Assembly: GCA_018609945.1 (NCBI GenBank)
Contig: JAHENO010000175.1
Coordinates: forward strand, 1-21,563
Length of the DNA: 21,563 nt
Origin: Haloarculaceae archaeon
GTDB lineage: Archaea > Halobacteriota > Halobacteria > Halobacteriales > Haloarculaceae
Direction: 5' to 3'
The translations under genes and the position numbers were made by a program. Numbering within the stretch: position 1 is the stretch's first letter; each line of letters begins with the position of its first letter. The notes under the pieces are model-generated. The model did not search any database and had not been told where the DNA came from. It was given only the letters and a program-made list of their open reading frames with translations. This document shows positions 14,159 through 21,265 of the stretch, one piece after another.

Positions 14159-15550
14159 ATGGCAACAGAAGAACAGCCACTCTGGCGGCAGTTCGTCTTC
14201 GGTGACGAGGAACTCCCGGATCCGGACTACCCGATCGACCACGTGCCCGAGAGCGAGCGGAAGGGGTTGACCAGTATCTCGGCGGTGTTGCTGGGGTTCG
14301 TGTTCTTCGCGGGGACGCTGTGGGCCGGCGCGGACGTCGGCGCCGCGATGGGATTCGGGCCGATGCTGGCGGCGATGACCGTCGGGTACGCCATCCTCGG
14401 CGTCTACGTGGCCGCGCTGTGTGGCATCGCCGCGAAAGCGGGGCTGACGACGGTGTTGCTCTCGCGGTACAGTTTCGGCTCCTGGGGCGCGAAGTTCGCC
14501 GACCTCCTGCTCGGCGGGACGCAGGTCGGCTGGTTCGGCGTCACGATCCCGCTGGTCGCCATCCCGACCGCGAAGTTCTTCGGCGTCAACACGCCGACGT
14601 TCACCACCGCGCTCATCCTCGTGTGGGGACTGTTGCACCTCGCGACGGCGTACTTCGGGTACGAGGGCATGGAGACCCTCTCGTTCGTGGCGGTGCCGAT
14701 CTTGGTGGCGGTGGGGCTGCTCTCGATTTTCATCGCCCTCGGTGACGCCGGTGGGGTGTCCGGCCTCTTCGCGGGGACCGGCACCGGGGAGATGGGCTTT
14801 GCCGCGGCGGTCACCATCGTCGTCGGCACGTTCATCAGCGGGGGCACGCAGGCACCCAACTGGGCGCGCTTCGCCGCGAGCACCCGGGTCGGGTTCTGGG
14901 CCGGGCTGATCGCCTTCCTCGTCGGGAACGGCTTCCTGTTCCTCTCGGGCGCGGTCGGCGGGTCGGTCTACGACGTGACGCCCGCCGGCGACCTCTACGA
15001 GGTGCTGGCTGCACAGGGACTGGCGGCGATCGGTCTGATCGCACTGATCCTCAACATCTGGACCACCAACGACAACGCGGCCTACGCGTTCGGCGTGGCC
15101 GGCAGCGAGGCCTTCACCTTCGACCGCAAGCGACCGTTCATCCTCGGAGGCGGAGCCATCGGCATCGTCCTCGCGCTCGTCGGTGCCGACAGCCTGCTGA
15201 TCCCGTGGCTCTCGACGCTCGGTCAGTACATCCCACCGCTGGGCGGTGTCATCATCGCCGACTTCCTGCTGTGCTGGCGGATGGACGTCCCGCGCATGGA
15301 AGACATCGAGTTCACCGGCGTCCGCTGGATCGCCATCCTCGCGTACGTCGTCGGTGCAATCGTGGCTATCCTCACAGCCGGCCAGTTCATCCCCGGGGTC
15401 GCCGCCCCGCAGGTGATACCGGGTCCGGCTGGGGCGTCACTGAACGGACTGATCGCTGCCTTCGTCGTTCACACGGCCGCCTACTACGGCCTCGAAGAGC
15501 AGGGTCTACTCCCGGGCCACGACGTCGAGACCGGCGCAGAGCACCTCTGA
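14159..15550 (+). CDS. codB: NCS1 family cytosine permease (CodB-like)
   Basis: This 463-aa transporter has about 12 helices and brings cytosine or a related base into the cell, probably with a cation. CodB hallmarks from memory of the E. coli protein are SERKGL before helix 1, AKAGLTTVLLSRYSFG, LLLGGTQVGWFGV, VVGTFISGGTQAPNWARF, LNIWTTNDNAAYAFG (around residue 300) and IPPLGGVIIADF, in the same order. A polar N-terminal tail of about 35 residues precedes the first helix. An ATG at 14144 would add five residues, but the TATA spacing favours 14159. The gene is divergent from codA across 117 bp, the usual functional pairing of uptake and deamination. If codA acts on 5-methylcytosine, this permease may carry it too (inference). 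Confidence 0.93.
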   Translation: MATEEQPLWRQFVFGDEELPDPDYPIDHVPESERKGLTSISAVLLGFVFFAGTLWAGADVGAAMGFGPMLAAMTVGYAILGVYVAALCGIAAKAGLTTVLLSRYSFGSWGAKFADLLLGGTQVGWFGVTIPLVAIPTAKFFGVNTPTFTTALILVWGLLHLATAYFGYEGMETLSFVAVPILVAVGLLSIFIALGDAGGVSGLFAGTGTGEMGFAAAVTIVVGTFISGGTQAPNWARFAASTRVGFWAGLIAFLVGNGFLFLSGAVGGSVYDVTPAGDLYEVLAAQGLAAIGLIALILNIWTTNDNAAYAFGVAGSEAFTFDRKRPFILGGGAIGIVLALVGADSLLIPWLSTLGQYIPPLGGVIIADFLLCWRMDVPRMEDIEFTGVRWIAILAYVVGAIVAILTAGQFIPGVAAPQVIPGPAGASLNGLIAAFVVHTAAYYGLEEQGLLPGHDVETGAEHL

Positions 15551-15580
15551 ACCGCACCGCGGTCCGGGCACGCCGACGAA

Positions 15581-15589
15581 ACTTATTTG
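15581..15589 (+). promoter_or_regulatory. TATA-like element of the CocE/NonD hydrolase
   Basis: ACTTATTTG is centred about 28 nt before the ATG at 15613, in the 62-bp gap after codB. The hydrolase can thus be transcribed independently as a leaderless mRNA. Confidence 0.6.
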
Positions 15590-15612
15590 CCGCTGTTGGC
15601 GCTCGGTGGGAT

Positions 15613-17535
15613 ATGGTCTCCCCACCCGAGTACGGCGTCCACGCGGACCTGAACGTCCGGGTCGAGACGCGGGACGGAACGGAACTCGCGACCGACGTCT
15701 ACCGGCCGGCCGACCCCGAGACTGGCGAGCCGCTCGACGAGCCCCGGCCGGCGCTGCTGGATCGGACACCCTACGACCGGACTGGTGGCCGCCTGCGCCA
15801 CGGCGAGTGGTACGCCTCGCGGGGCTACGTCATCGCCATCCAGGACGTCCGGGGCCGGTTCGACAGCGACGGGGAGTTCTACATCCACAAAAACGAGGCC
15901 GAGGACGGTGCTGACACCGTCAAGTGGCTCGCGAACCGCGAGTACTGCGACGGCCAGGTGGCGACGCTTGGAACCTCGTATGGCGCCTGGGTCCAGAACG
16001 CCCTCGCCACGCAGGACCCCGCGGGACTGGCCGGGATGTTCGTCAACATGGGCGCAGCCAACGGCCGTACGAAGACGTTCCGGCACAACGGCGCCTTCGA
16101 GTTGCGGTGGCTCTGCTGGGCGCTCACGCTCGGGGCGGGCTTCGCCCACGAGTCGCTGGCATACCCCGAGGTCCAGCAGCAGTTCGCGGACGTCGACGTC
16201 CGGCAGGTCCTCCGCGACGGGCCGATAGAGCGCGGCGAGACACCGCTGGCGACGCTGCCCGGCTACGAGGAGTGGGTCTTCGACATCATGACCACCGGGA
16301 GTGAGAGCGACGACCTCTGGGGAAACCCGGGCGTGAACTTCGAACGCCACTACGACCAGTCGGCAGACGTGCCGACGGTGTACTCGGGTGGGTGGTACGA
16401 TTCGTACACGGGCGCGACGTGTGACAACTTCGTCGGACTCGCGGACCGCAAGGACGCAGACCACTACCTCCTGCTGGGTCCCTGGACCCACCTCGCGCGC
16501 CTGCCCGGCGGCCACGACCACAGCGAGGCACTGCTCTTCCCGCCACTGACCTGGGAACACCCCACGGCGGGCGACCTGGCCTTCGGCGAGCACGCGACGC
16601 GAAAGTATCGGGAGACACGCCTGCGGTTTTTCGACCACTACCTGCGTGGCGGCGACGGCTGGGCCGACCAGCCCCGCGTCGAGTACTTCCTGATGGGGAC
16701 CGGCGACGGCCACCGGACGGACGACGGCCACCTCTTTCACGGCGGGGAGTGGCGCAGTGCCCAGCAGTGGCCACCCGCCGGAACCGAGATGACCCGCTTT
16801 TACACCCGCGGCGACGGCACGCTCTCGACGGACCGGCCCGCGGAGACCGGGGAAACGTCGTTCGAATTCGACCCCGCGGACCCGGTGCCGACCATCGGCG
16901 GCAACACCTCCTCGTACCTGACATACGAGCCCCGCGAGGAGTCCGTCCGGGCACACCCGCTGGGCGACCGGAACATCGTCGACTTCGCGGGCCGGGGCGG
17001 GTACGACCAGCGCACCGACGCGGATACCTTCGGCGCCAGTCCCCCGTACGGGCCGCTCGCGGACCGCGAGGACGTCCGCGTCTTCCGGACGCCGCCACTC
17101 GAGGAACCGGTCGATATCGCCGGCCCGATCTGTGTGCGGGTCTACGCGTCGACAGACGGCCCCGACACCGACATCACCGCGAAACTGATCGACGAGTACC
17201 CTGCGAGCGAGGACTACCCCGACGGGTACGCGCTGAACCTCTCGGACTCCATCTGCCGGGGGCGGTACCGCGGTTACAGGGACGAACCGGACCTCCTCGA
17301 ACCGGGCGATGTCTACGAGTTCTACATGGAACCCTACGACACGGCAACCCGGTTCAAGGCGGGCCACCGCATCCGTCTCGACATCTCCTCGTCGAACTGG
17401 CCGCGCTTCGACGTCAACCACAACACCGGCGGCCCCCTCTACGGCGGCGAGGAGTATCGCGTGGCACGGAATACGATCCACCACGGCGGCGACCGGGCGA
17501 CGCACGTGGAATTGCCCGTCAAGCCGGCCGAGTGA
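15613..17535 (+). CDS. CocE/NonD family serine hydrolase (X-Pro dipeptidyl-peptidase S15-like)
   Basis: This 640-aa alpha/beta hydrolase belongs to the family of cocaine esterase, glutaryl-7-ACA acylase and X-Pro dipeptidyl peptidases. The triad is visible: nucleophile S122 in LGTSYGAW, D263 in SGGWYDSYTG and H293 in LLGPWTHLA. The oxyanion-side segment RTPYDRTGG (about 51-59) and QDVRGRFDSDGEFY (about 77-90) are family signatures. The second half (about 380-640), with PVDIAGPICVRVYASTDGPDTDITAKLIDEYP and DISSSNWPRFDVNHNTGG, is the C-terminal jelly-roll domain. No signal peptide or Tat motif is seen, so it is likely cytoplasmic. The start at 15613 follows a TATA-like element by 28 nt; the long open upstream extension overlaps codB and is not used. 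Substrate is unknown; an amide or ester linked to the neighbouring catabolic genes is possible. Confidence 0.93.
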   Translation: MVSPPEYGVHADLNVRVETRDGTELATDVYRPADPETGEPLDEPRPALLDRTPYDRTGGRLRHGEWYASRGYVIAIQDVRGRFDSDGEFYIHKNEAEDGADTVKWLANREYCDGQVATLGTSYGAWVQNALATQDPAGLAGMFVNMGAANGRTKTFRHNGAFELRWLCWALTLGAGFAHESLAYPEVQQQFADVDVRQVLRDGPIERGETPLATLPGYEEWVFDIMTTGSESDDLWGNPGVNFERHYDQSADVPTVYSGGWYDSYTGATCDNFVGLADRKDADHYLLLGPWTHLARLPGGHDHSEALLFPPLTWEHPTAGDLAFGEHATRKYRETRLRFFDHYLRGGDGWADQPRVEYFLMGTGDGHRTDDGHLFHGGEWRSAQQWPPAGTEMTRFYTRGDGTLSTDRPAETGETSFEFDPADPVPTIGGNTSSYLTYEPREESVRAHPLGDRNIVDFAGRGGYDQRTDADTFGASPPYGPLADREDVRVFRTPPLEEPVDIAGPICVRVYASTDGPDTDITAKLIDEYPASEDYPDGYALNLSDSICRGRYRGYRDEPDLLEPGDVYEFYMEPYDTATRFKAGHRIRLDISSSNWPRFDVNHNTGGPLYGGEEYRVARNTIHHGGDRATHVELPVKPAE

Positions 17536-17577
17536 AACGCCAGGGAGCTTGTTCCCGCGCACGCGTTTTCCAAGTGG

Positions 17578-17588
17578 AAAACCTTATG
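17578..17588 (+). promoter_or_regulatory. TATA-like element of the 115-aa protein gene
   Basis: AAAACCTTATG is centred about 29 nt before the ATG at 17613. This argues against the in-frame ATG at 17586, which lies inside the element. Confidence 0.55.
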
Positions 17589-17612
17589 AGACCTACCGCT
17601 GTTCGTACGAAT

Positions 17613-17960
17613 ATGCGCTACGAAACGCTGCTCGAACGGACCGTCGAGGAGTGGGAGGATGGATACGGCGTCGTCCAGATCGTCAGCCCCGAGGGGTCCG
17701 ACGAGAACGAACTCCGGTTCTGTTACTACAAGGAGGGCGACTTCGTCAACCGGCCGCTGACGGTCTCGCCGGCGGGTGACGTGGCCGACAGGACCGCCGA
17801 CGTCGTGACGACGATGGCCAGCCTCGCGCGGACGTTCACCCCCGGAGAGATCGAGGCCCTGGTCGAGGAACTCGGCGAGGAGCAGGTCCTCGAACTGTCG
17901 GTGCTCATCGAGGAACTGGGCAAGAGCCGGCTGGCCGAGATACTGGACGCGACCGGGTAG
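17613..17960 (+). CDS. Conserved-looking small haloarchaeal protein of unknown function
   Basis: I do not recognise this acidic 115-aa soluble protein. The N-terminal half (MRYETLLERTVEEWEDG, then GVVQIVSPEG and LRFCYYKEGDFV) looks like a mixed alpha/beta domain. The C-terminal half is strongly helical, with amphipathic repeats of leucine and glutamate (TPGEIEALVEELGEEQ and SVLIEELGKSRLAEIL) that could pack as a helical bundle or dimer interface. The ATG at 17613 is chosen by a TATA-like element at leaderless spacing; the ATG at 17586 falls within that element. Codon usage and composition match the neighbours. It stands between a serine hydrolase and a TRAM protein and has its own promoter, so the context says little about its job. 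Confidence 0.78.
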   Translation: MRYETLLERTVEEWEDGYGVVQIVSPEGSDENELRFCYYKEGDFVNRPLTVSPAGDVADRTADVVTTMASLARTFTPGEIEALVEELGEEQVLELSVLIEELGKSRLAEILDATG

Positions 17961-18061
17961 ACCACGCTCGGCGTCGCTCCGGCCCTCGCCGCGACGCCTG
18001 CGAGCCCTCGCTCGCCACGGATGACCCCAACTACTTTGATGTGGCGTGCTTTTGTGTGGGT

Positions 18062-18066
18062 GGAGG
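18062..18066 (+). promoter_or_regulatory. Shine-Dalgarno site of the TRAM-domain gene
   Basis: GGAGG lies 9 nt before a GTG codon at 18076. It decides the non-ATG start, because the reading frame has no ATG close by that would fit the family N-terminus. Confidence 0.6.
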
Positions 18067-18075
18067 AACTTGACT

Positions 18076-18474
18076 GTGGAAATCTCGAATAAGCTCCTGT
18101 GTCTGTTCAGTGCGGAGGTCACACAAGACGGCGACCGCTACATCGTCGAAGTTCCGAAACGGGAGGTCGAGACGGGTTCTATCGACCCCTCGAGAAGCTA
18201 CAGGGTGGCGCTCATCCGGGCCGACGAGCCGGATACCGACGACGAGACAGCCGAGACGGGGCCGCCATCCGAGCCCCAGCCGCCTGTCGAACCCGGCGAA
18301 ATCCGCTACGTGGAGATCGAGGATATCGGGAAGCAGGGCGACGGTATCGCCCGCGTCGAACGCGGGTACGTGATCATCGTTCCGGACGCGGAAATCGGGG
18401 AGCGCGTCAAGGTCGAGATCACGGAGGTCAAGTCGAACTTCGCCGTCGGACAGATCATCGAAGAGCCCGTCTAG
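18076..18474 (+). CDS. TRAM-domain protein
   Basis: This 132-aa protein is of a type common in haloarchaea. The N-terminal part (VEISNKLLCLFSAEVTQDGDRYIVEVP) leads into an acidic, proline-rich linker (about 55-75). The C-terminal TRAM domain (about 76-132) contains VEIEDIGKQGDGIARVERGYVIIVPDAEIGERVKVEITEV, the five-stranded RNA-binding barrel with its typical GDGIAR and GERVKV turns. Stand-alone TRAM proteins are thought to bind RNA, possibly as chaperones; that comes from work on archaeal TRAM proteins and not from this sequence. Translation most likely starts at the GTG at 18076 behind a GGAGG site; a TTG at 18070 is in frame but too close to that site. No operon partner is evident. Confidence 0.9.
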   Translation: MEISNKLLCLFSAEVTQDGDRYIVEVPKREVETGSIDPSRSYRVALIRADEPDTDDETAETGPPSEPQPPVEPGEIRYVEIEDIGKQGDGIARVERGYVIIVPDAEIGERVKVEITEVKSNFAVGQIIEEPV

Positions 18475-18589
18475 CTGTCGGCCGACGTACCACTCGCCCG
18501 GCCGTACCTGGTTCTCTCGCGCGATTCTGTACCGCCCGATCACCCGGAATCCCGGGATGGCAAGGGGTTAATCGACCGTACCAAATCGG

Positions 18590-18596
18590 CTATACG
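18590..18596 (+). promoter_or_regulatory. TATA-like element of the 82-aa winged-helix gene
   Basis: CTATACG is centred about 25 nt before the ATG at 18618, the spacing of a leaderless transcript. Confidence 0.5.
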
Positions 18597-18617
18597 TGGG
18601 TGGACCGTTCCCCCAGT

Positions 18618-18866
18618 ATGAGCACGACAGTCTCCACAGGGGAGGGGGGACAGGCCCTCAGCGAGAAACAGCGGCGCATTCTATCGTACCTCCGGGAGCA
18701 CGCCGACGAACAGACCTACTTCAAGTCGCGGCTCATCGGCGAGGCACTGGACCTCTCGCCCAAGGAAGTGGGGACCAACATGACCGCCATCCAGCAGGGC
18801 GACTTCGACGTCGACGTGGAGAAGTGGGGATACTCGTCGAGTACGACCTGGAAAGTCACTCAGTAG
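18618..18866 (+). CDS. Small winged-helix-like haloarchaeal protein
   Basis: This 82-aa protein has a disordered N-terminus of about 14 residues and then a compact helical domain. LSEKQRRILSYLREHA forms helix 1, YFKSRLIGEALDLSPKEVGTNMTAIQQ gives a helix-turn-helix-like pair, and VEKWGYSSSTTWKVT forms the wing. This pattern suggests DNA binding. It resembles a family of small haloarchaeal proteins annotated only as a domain of unknown function (I believe DUF7123, not certain). The stop codon overlaps the stop region of the convergent phoU gene by 7 bp (18860-18866), so the two mRNAs must overlap at their 3' ends. The neighbouring phosphate genes are on the opposite strand, so a shared function is not implied. 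Confidence 0.83.
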   Translation: MSTTVSTGEGGQALSEKQRRILSYLREHADEQTYFKSRLIGEALDLSPKEVGTNMTAIQQGDFDVDVEKWGYSSSTTWKVTQ

Positions 18867-19534
18867 AGGAGGTCGTCGTCACTCTCGACCATGTAGAGGG
18901 TGCGGGCGGCGATGTTGACGGCGTGGTCGCCGACCCGTTCGAGGTCGCGAATCGTCAACAGGAGGCGGTGGACGTCGGCCATCAGCTGTTCGACCTCCGC
19001 TTCGGAGTCGACGCCCTCCCGTTCGATGAGTTCGCGGGCGACCGTCTCGGAGGCGCGCTCACACAGTTCGTCGACCTCGTCGTCCCAGTCAGCGATCTCG
19101 AAGCACGCCGCGGCGTCCTCCGCCGCGTAGGCGTCCATGGCCGCCTCGACCATTTCGATCGTCTCGTCGCCGATGCCCTGGACGTCGACCTCGGGGAAGA
19201 TATCCTGCTGGGCGTCGAGCGAGTACTCGGCGAGGTTGGTCGCCAGGTCGCCGATCCGCTCCAGGTCGGTGATGATCTTGAACGACGCGGCGATGAACCG
19301 CAGGTCGCCTGCCACGGGCTGTTGGAGGGCCAGCAGGTCCACGCAGTCCCCCTCCAGTTCGAGGTACATCTCGTTGATCTCGTGGTCGCCCTCAATGACG
19401 TCCCAGGCGAGGTCCTCCTCTTTCTGTTCCAGCGCGTCCAGCCCCATACGGAGCCGCTCCAGGACGACCTCGCTCATGTAGAGGACGTCCTCGCGCACAC
19501 TCTGTAGCTTCTCCTGATACCCCTCGCGTGCCAT
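18860..19534 (-). CDS. phoU: PhoU family phosphate regulator (first paralogue)
   Basis: This 224-aa all-helical protein of the PhoU family has two copies of the three-helix PhoU domain (about 5-100 and 115-210). Metal-binding signature motifs are EGDHEINEMYLELEGDC with KIITDLERIGDLATNLAEY in the first repeat, and DWDDEVDELCERA with RDLERVGDHAVNIAARTLYM in the second. PhoU proteins restrain phosphate uptake through the Pst transporter and adjust phosphate signalling; archaea lack PhoB/PhoR-type control in most cases, so the exact wiring differs. A TATA-like element sits 28 nt before the start. The gene ends inside the convergent 82-aa gene with a 7-bp overlap. A 44-bp stretch (18906-18949) is identical to the second phoU paralogue. 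Confidence 0.93.
   Translation of the reverse strand: MAREGYQEKLQSVREDVLYMSEVVLERLRMGLDALEQKEEDLAWDVIEGDHEINEMYLELEGDCVDLLALQQPVAGDLRFIAASFKIITDLERIGDLATNLAEYSLDAQQDIFPEVDVQGIGDETIEMVEAAMDAYAAEDAAACFEIADWDDEVDELCERASETVARELIEREGVDSEAEVEQLMADVHRLLLTIRDLERVGDHAVNIAARTLYMVESDDDLLY
18906..18949. repeat. 44-bp direct repeat, copy 1 (in phoU paralogue 1)
   Basis: This segment is identical base for base to 19772-19815. It encodes the C-terminal RDLERVGDHAVNIAAR region in both PhoU proteins. Flanking third positions differ more, so the identity exceeds what protein conservation alone would require over such a length. Recent gene conversion between the tandem copies, or strong codon bias, could explain it. 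Confidence 0.85.
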
Positions 19535-19555
19535 ACGTCATGTTGTGCCGTCAGG

Positions 19556-19566
19556 CGATATGTATG
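19556..19566 (-). promoter_or_regulatory. TATA-like element of the first phoU gene
   Basis: The minus strand reads CATACATATCG, centred 28 nt before the ATG at 19534. The 191-bp gap to the second phoU gene has no other feature I can assign. Confidence 0.6.
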
Positions 19567-19725
19567 TTTGTATGACGCATGTGGGGGACGTCCCCCGGTC
19601 GGCGTCACGACCGCCCGGTTTCCCGGTCGCGCCGGGTTCGATCATGCTCCGGGGGCCCGGGCAGTCTCCTCGTCCCGGGTGACCTCGGCCATATCCGGGC
19701 GAACCGACGGAGTGCGGGAGGAGAG

Positions 19726-20394
19726 TCAGTACAGCAGCGCGTCGTCGGATTCGGCCATGTACAGCGTTCGAGCGGCGATGTTGACGGCGTGGTCGCCGAC
19801 CCGTTCGAGGTCGCGGACGGTCAACAGGAGCTGGAAGACTTCCCCGAGGAGTCGTTCGAGGGCCTCCTCGTCGGGTTTTCGGTCGACCAGGTCCCGGAGC
19901 AACACCTCGGCGGCCCGCTCGCAGAGGCCGTCGACCTCGTCGTCGCGTTCGGCGACTGCGTGACATTCCTCGGGGTCGCCGGACTCGTAGGCCGCGAGAG
20001 CAGCCTCGATCTGCTCGGCGACGAGTTCGCCGATAGTGACGAGGTCTGCGCGCGGTACGAACTCCCGGGACATGCCGATGACGTACCCCCCGAGGTTCAT
20101 CGCCAGGTCGCCGACCCGTTCCAGATCGGTCAGGATCTTGAACGACGCGGCGACGAATCTGAGGTCGCTCGCGACGGGCTGCTGGAGCGTAAAGAGGTCT
20201 ATGCAGTCGCTTTCGAGTTCGAGGTACCGCTCGTTTATCTCGTGGTCACCCTCGAGGACGGACCGTGCACGCTCGCGGTCGCCCTCGTCGAGTGCCCCGA
20301 TGGCGGTCCGCAGCCTGTCGAGGACGGTCGCGCCGAGGTCGAGAACCGCCTCGCGGAGGGCGTCCATCTCGGCCCGAAACGAGTCACGTGGCAT
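19726..20394 (-). CDS. phoU: PhoU family phosphate regulator (second paralogue)
   Basis: This 222-aa PhoU-family protein has the same two-repeat layout as its neighbour: EGDHEINERYLELESDC and KILTDLERVGDLAMNLGGY in the first half, RDDEVDGLCERA and RDLERVGDHAVNIAARTLYMAESDDALLY in the second. The metal-binding acidic residues are kept. The middle section (about 105-150, VIGMSREFVPRADLVTIGEL) differs most from the other copy. It starts 27 bp after the HAD phosphatase stop with no clear promoter in the gap, so the two are probably co-transcribed. Two tandem PhoU proteins suggest a heterodimer or separate partners, such as different Pst systems. The pst genes themselves are not in the window; they may lie beyond the right edge. 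Confidence 0.93.
   Translation of the reverse strand: MPRDSFRAEMDALREAVLDLGATVLDRLRTAIGALDEGDRERARSVLEGDHEINERYLELESDCIDLFTLQQPVASDLRFVAASFKILTDLERVGDLAMNLGGYVIGMSREFVPRADLVTIGELVAEQIEAALAAYESGDPEECHAVAERDDEVDGLCERAAEVLLRDLVDRKPDEEALERLLGEVFQLLLTVRDLERVGDHAVNIAARTLYMAESDDALLY
19772..19815. repeat. 44-bp direct repeat, copy 2 (in phoU paralogue 2)
   Basis: Identical to 18906-18949, 866 bp apart and in the same orientation. A further 20-bp identity (GATCTTGAACGACGCGGCGA) occurs in both genes at the KI(I/L)TDLER-preceding region. The pair could support recombination that deletes the sequence between them. Confidence 0.85.
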
Positions 20395-20421
20395 GAGTAG
20401 AGAGAGGGGAGGCGAGACTGG

Positions 20422-21102
20422 TCACGACCGGGAAAGCACCTCTGTGAGGGCGCGCAGGTCCGGGAATTCGTAGGTCGGCTCGACGGCCAGGTCGGCGTCT
20501 GCGCTGTGCTCGCGCCGGAGGAACGCGCTGTCGACGCCTGCCCGGCGTGCCGCCTCGACGTCCACCTCGCTGTCCCCGACGTAGAGGGCGTTTCGTGTCC
20601 CCAGTTCCGAGAGGGCCCGTTCGAGGTAGTGAGGGTCCGGTTTCTTGCGCTCGGCCCCCGCCACCGACAGATCGCGGCCGTGCACGGTCTCGAAGCGATC
20701 CAGGCCGTGGTACTCGACGATGAACGAGACGGTCTCGTGCTGGTTGTTGCTGACCATGCCCAGGCTGGCGTCGATATCCCGGAGGGTTGCAACGTCGTCG
20801 TACAGCGGCTTCCCGCCGTCGCGGATCAGGTCCTTCTGGACCGCCGCCGCCCGCTTCTCGCGCCGCTGCCAGAACTGTTCGACGTCGATCCCGGTGACGC
20901 CATCGGCCGCCGCGACGGTCTCGTGTGGGCCGGCACCCGCGGCGACGGCGCGCTCGACGGTCGCGCGGTCGGGATCGACGCCCACGTCGCGAAACGCCGC
21001 ACAGACCGCGTCCGTGAGGGGGCCGCGGTCGGTCGGTTCGACGATCACGCCGTCGTTGTCGAACACCACCGCGTCGTAGTCGGTGCGGAGAGTGTCGGAC
21101 AT
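20422..21102 (-). CDS. HAD superfamily hydrolase (phosphoglycolate phosphatase-like)
   Basis: This 226-aa protein has the HAD phosphatase motifs: motif I DAVVFDNDGVIV (nucleophile Asp in DND, about residues 9-20), motif II MVSNNQ (Ser/Asn), motif III lysine in ERKKPDPHYLE, and motif IV LYVGDSEVDVEAARRAG. A helical cap lies between motifs I and II (about 30-100), the usual C1 type. Such enzymes remove phosphate from small molecules; phosphoglycolate or sugar phosphates are common substrates, but this cannot be read from the motifs. The start at 21102 (MSDTLRTDYD) puts motif I at its normal place; a longer reading to 21291 adds a low-complexity leader with no family similarity. It precedes the second phoU gene by 27 bp. 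Confidence 0.9.
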   Translation of the reverse strand: MSDTLRTDYDAVVFDNDGVIVEPTDRGPLTDAVCAAFRDVGVDPDRATVERAVAAGAGPHETVAAADGVTGIDVEQFWQRREKRAAAVQKDLIRDGGKPLYDDVATLRDIDASLGMVSNNQHETVSFIVEYHGLDRFETVHGRDLSVAGAERKKPDPHYLERALSELGTRNALYVGDSEVDVEAARRAGVDSAFLRREHSADADLAVEPTYEFPDLRALTEVLSRS

Positions 21103-21265
21103 CGGTCGATCGTTCGGTTTCCGACCGGTTGGGGGTTTGGATTCGTCCGGCGTCGCTGCTCCGCCCGGAGCACTCACATCCACGCGCCCGGTTGTACTCG
21201 GAACCCGGGGGCGTATGGGCTCGTGACCGCGCGGGAACAGCGGGGAATCGCCGTCGGCCATCCGC

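Noticed and set aside
15205..15612. N-terminal extension of the CocE/NonD frame into codB
   Set aside because: The extension is arginine-rich shadow sequence of codB in another frame. The TATA-like element at 15581-15589 and the family N-terminus support the ATG at 15613.
15583..17562. 659-codon open frame on the minus strand opposite the CocE/NonD hydrolase
   Set aside because: It is antisense to a hydrolase with an intact triad. Its translation is Val/Arg-rich and has no family features.
18551..18564. CCCGG-AATC-CCGGG stem-loop after the TRAM gene as a terminator
   Set aside because: The stem is only 5 bp and no T-rich tract follows, so a terminator call is not supported.
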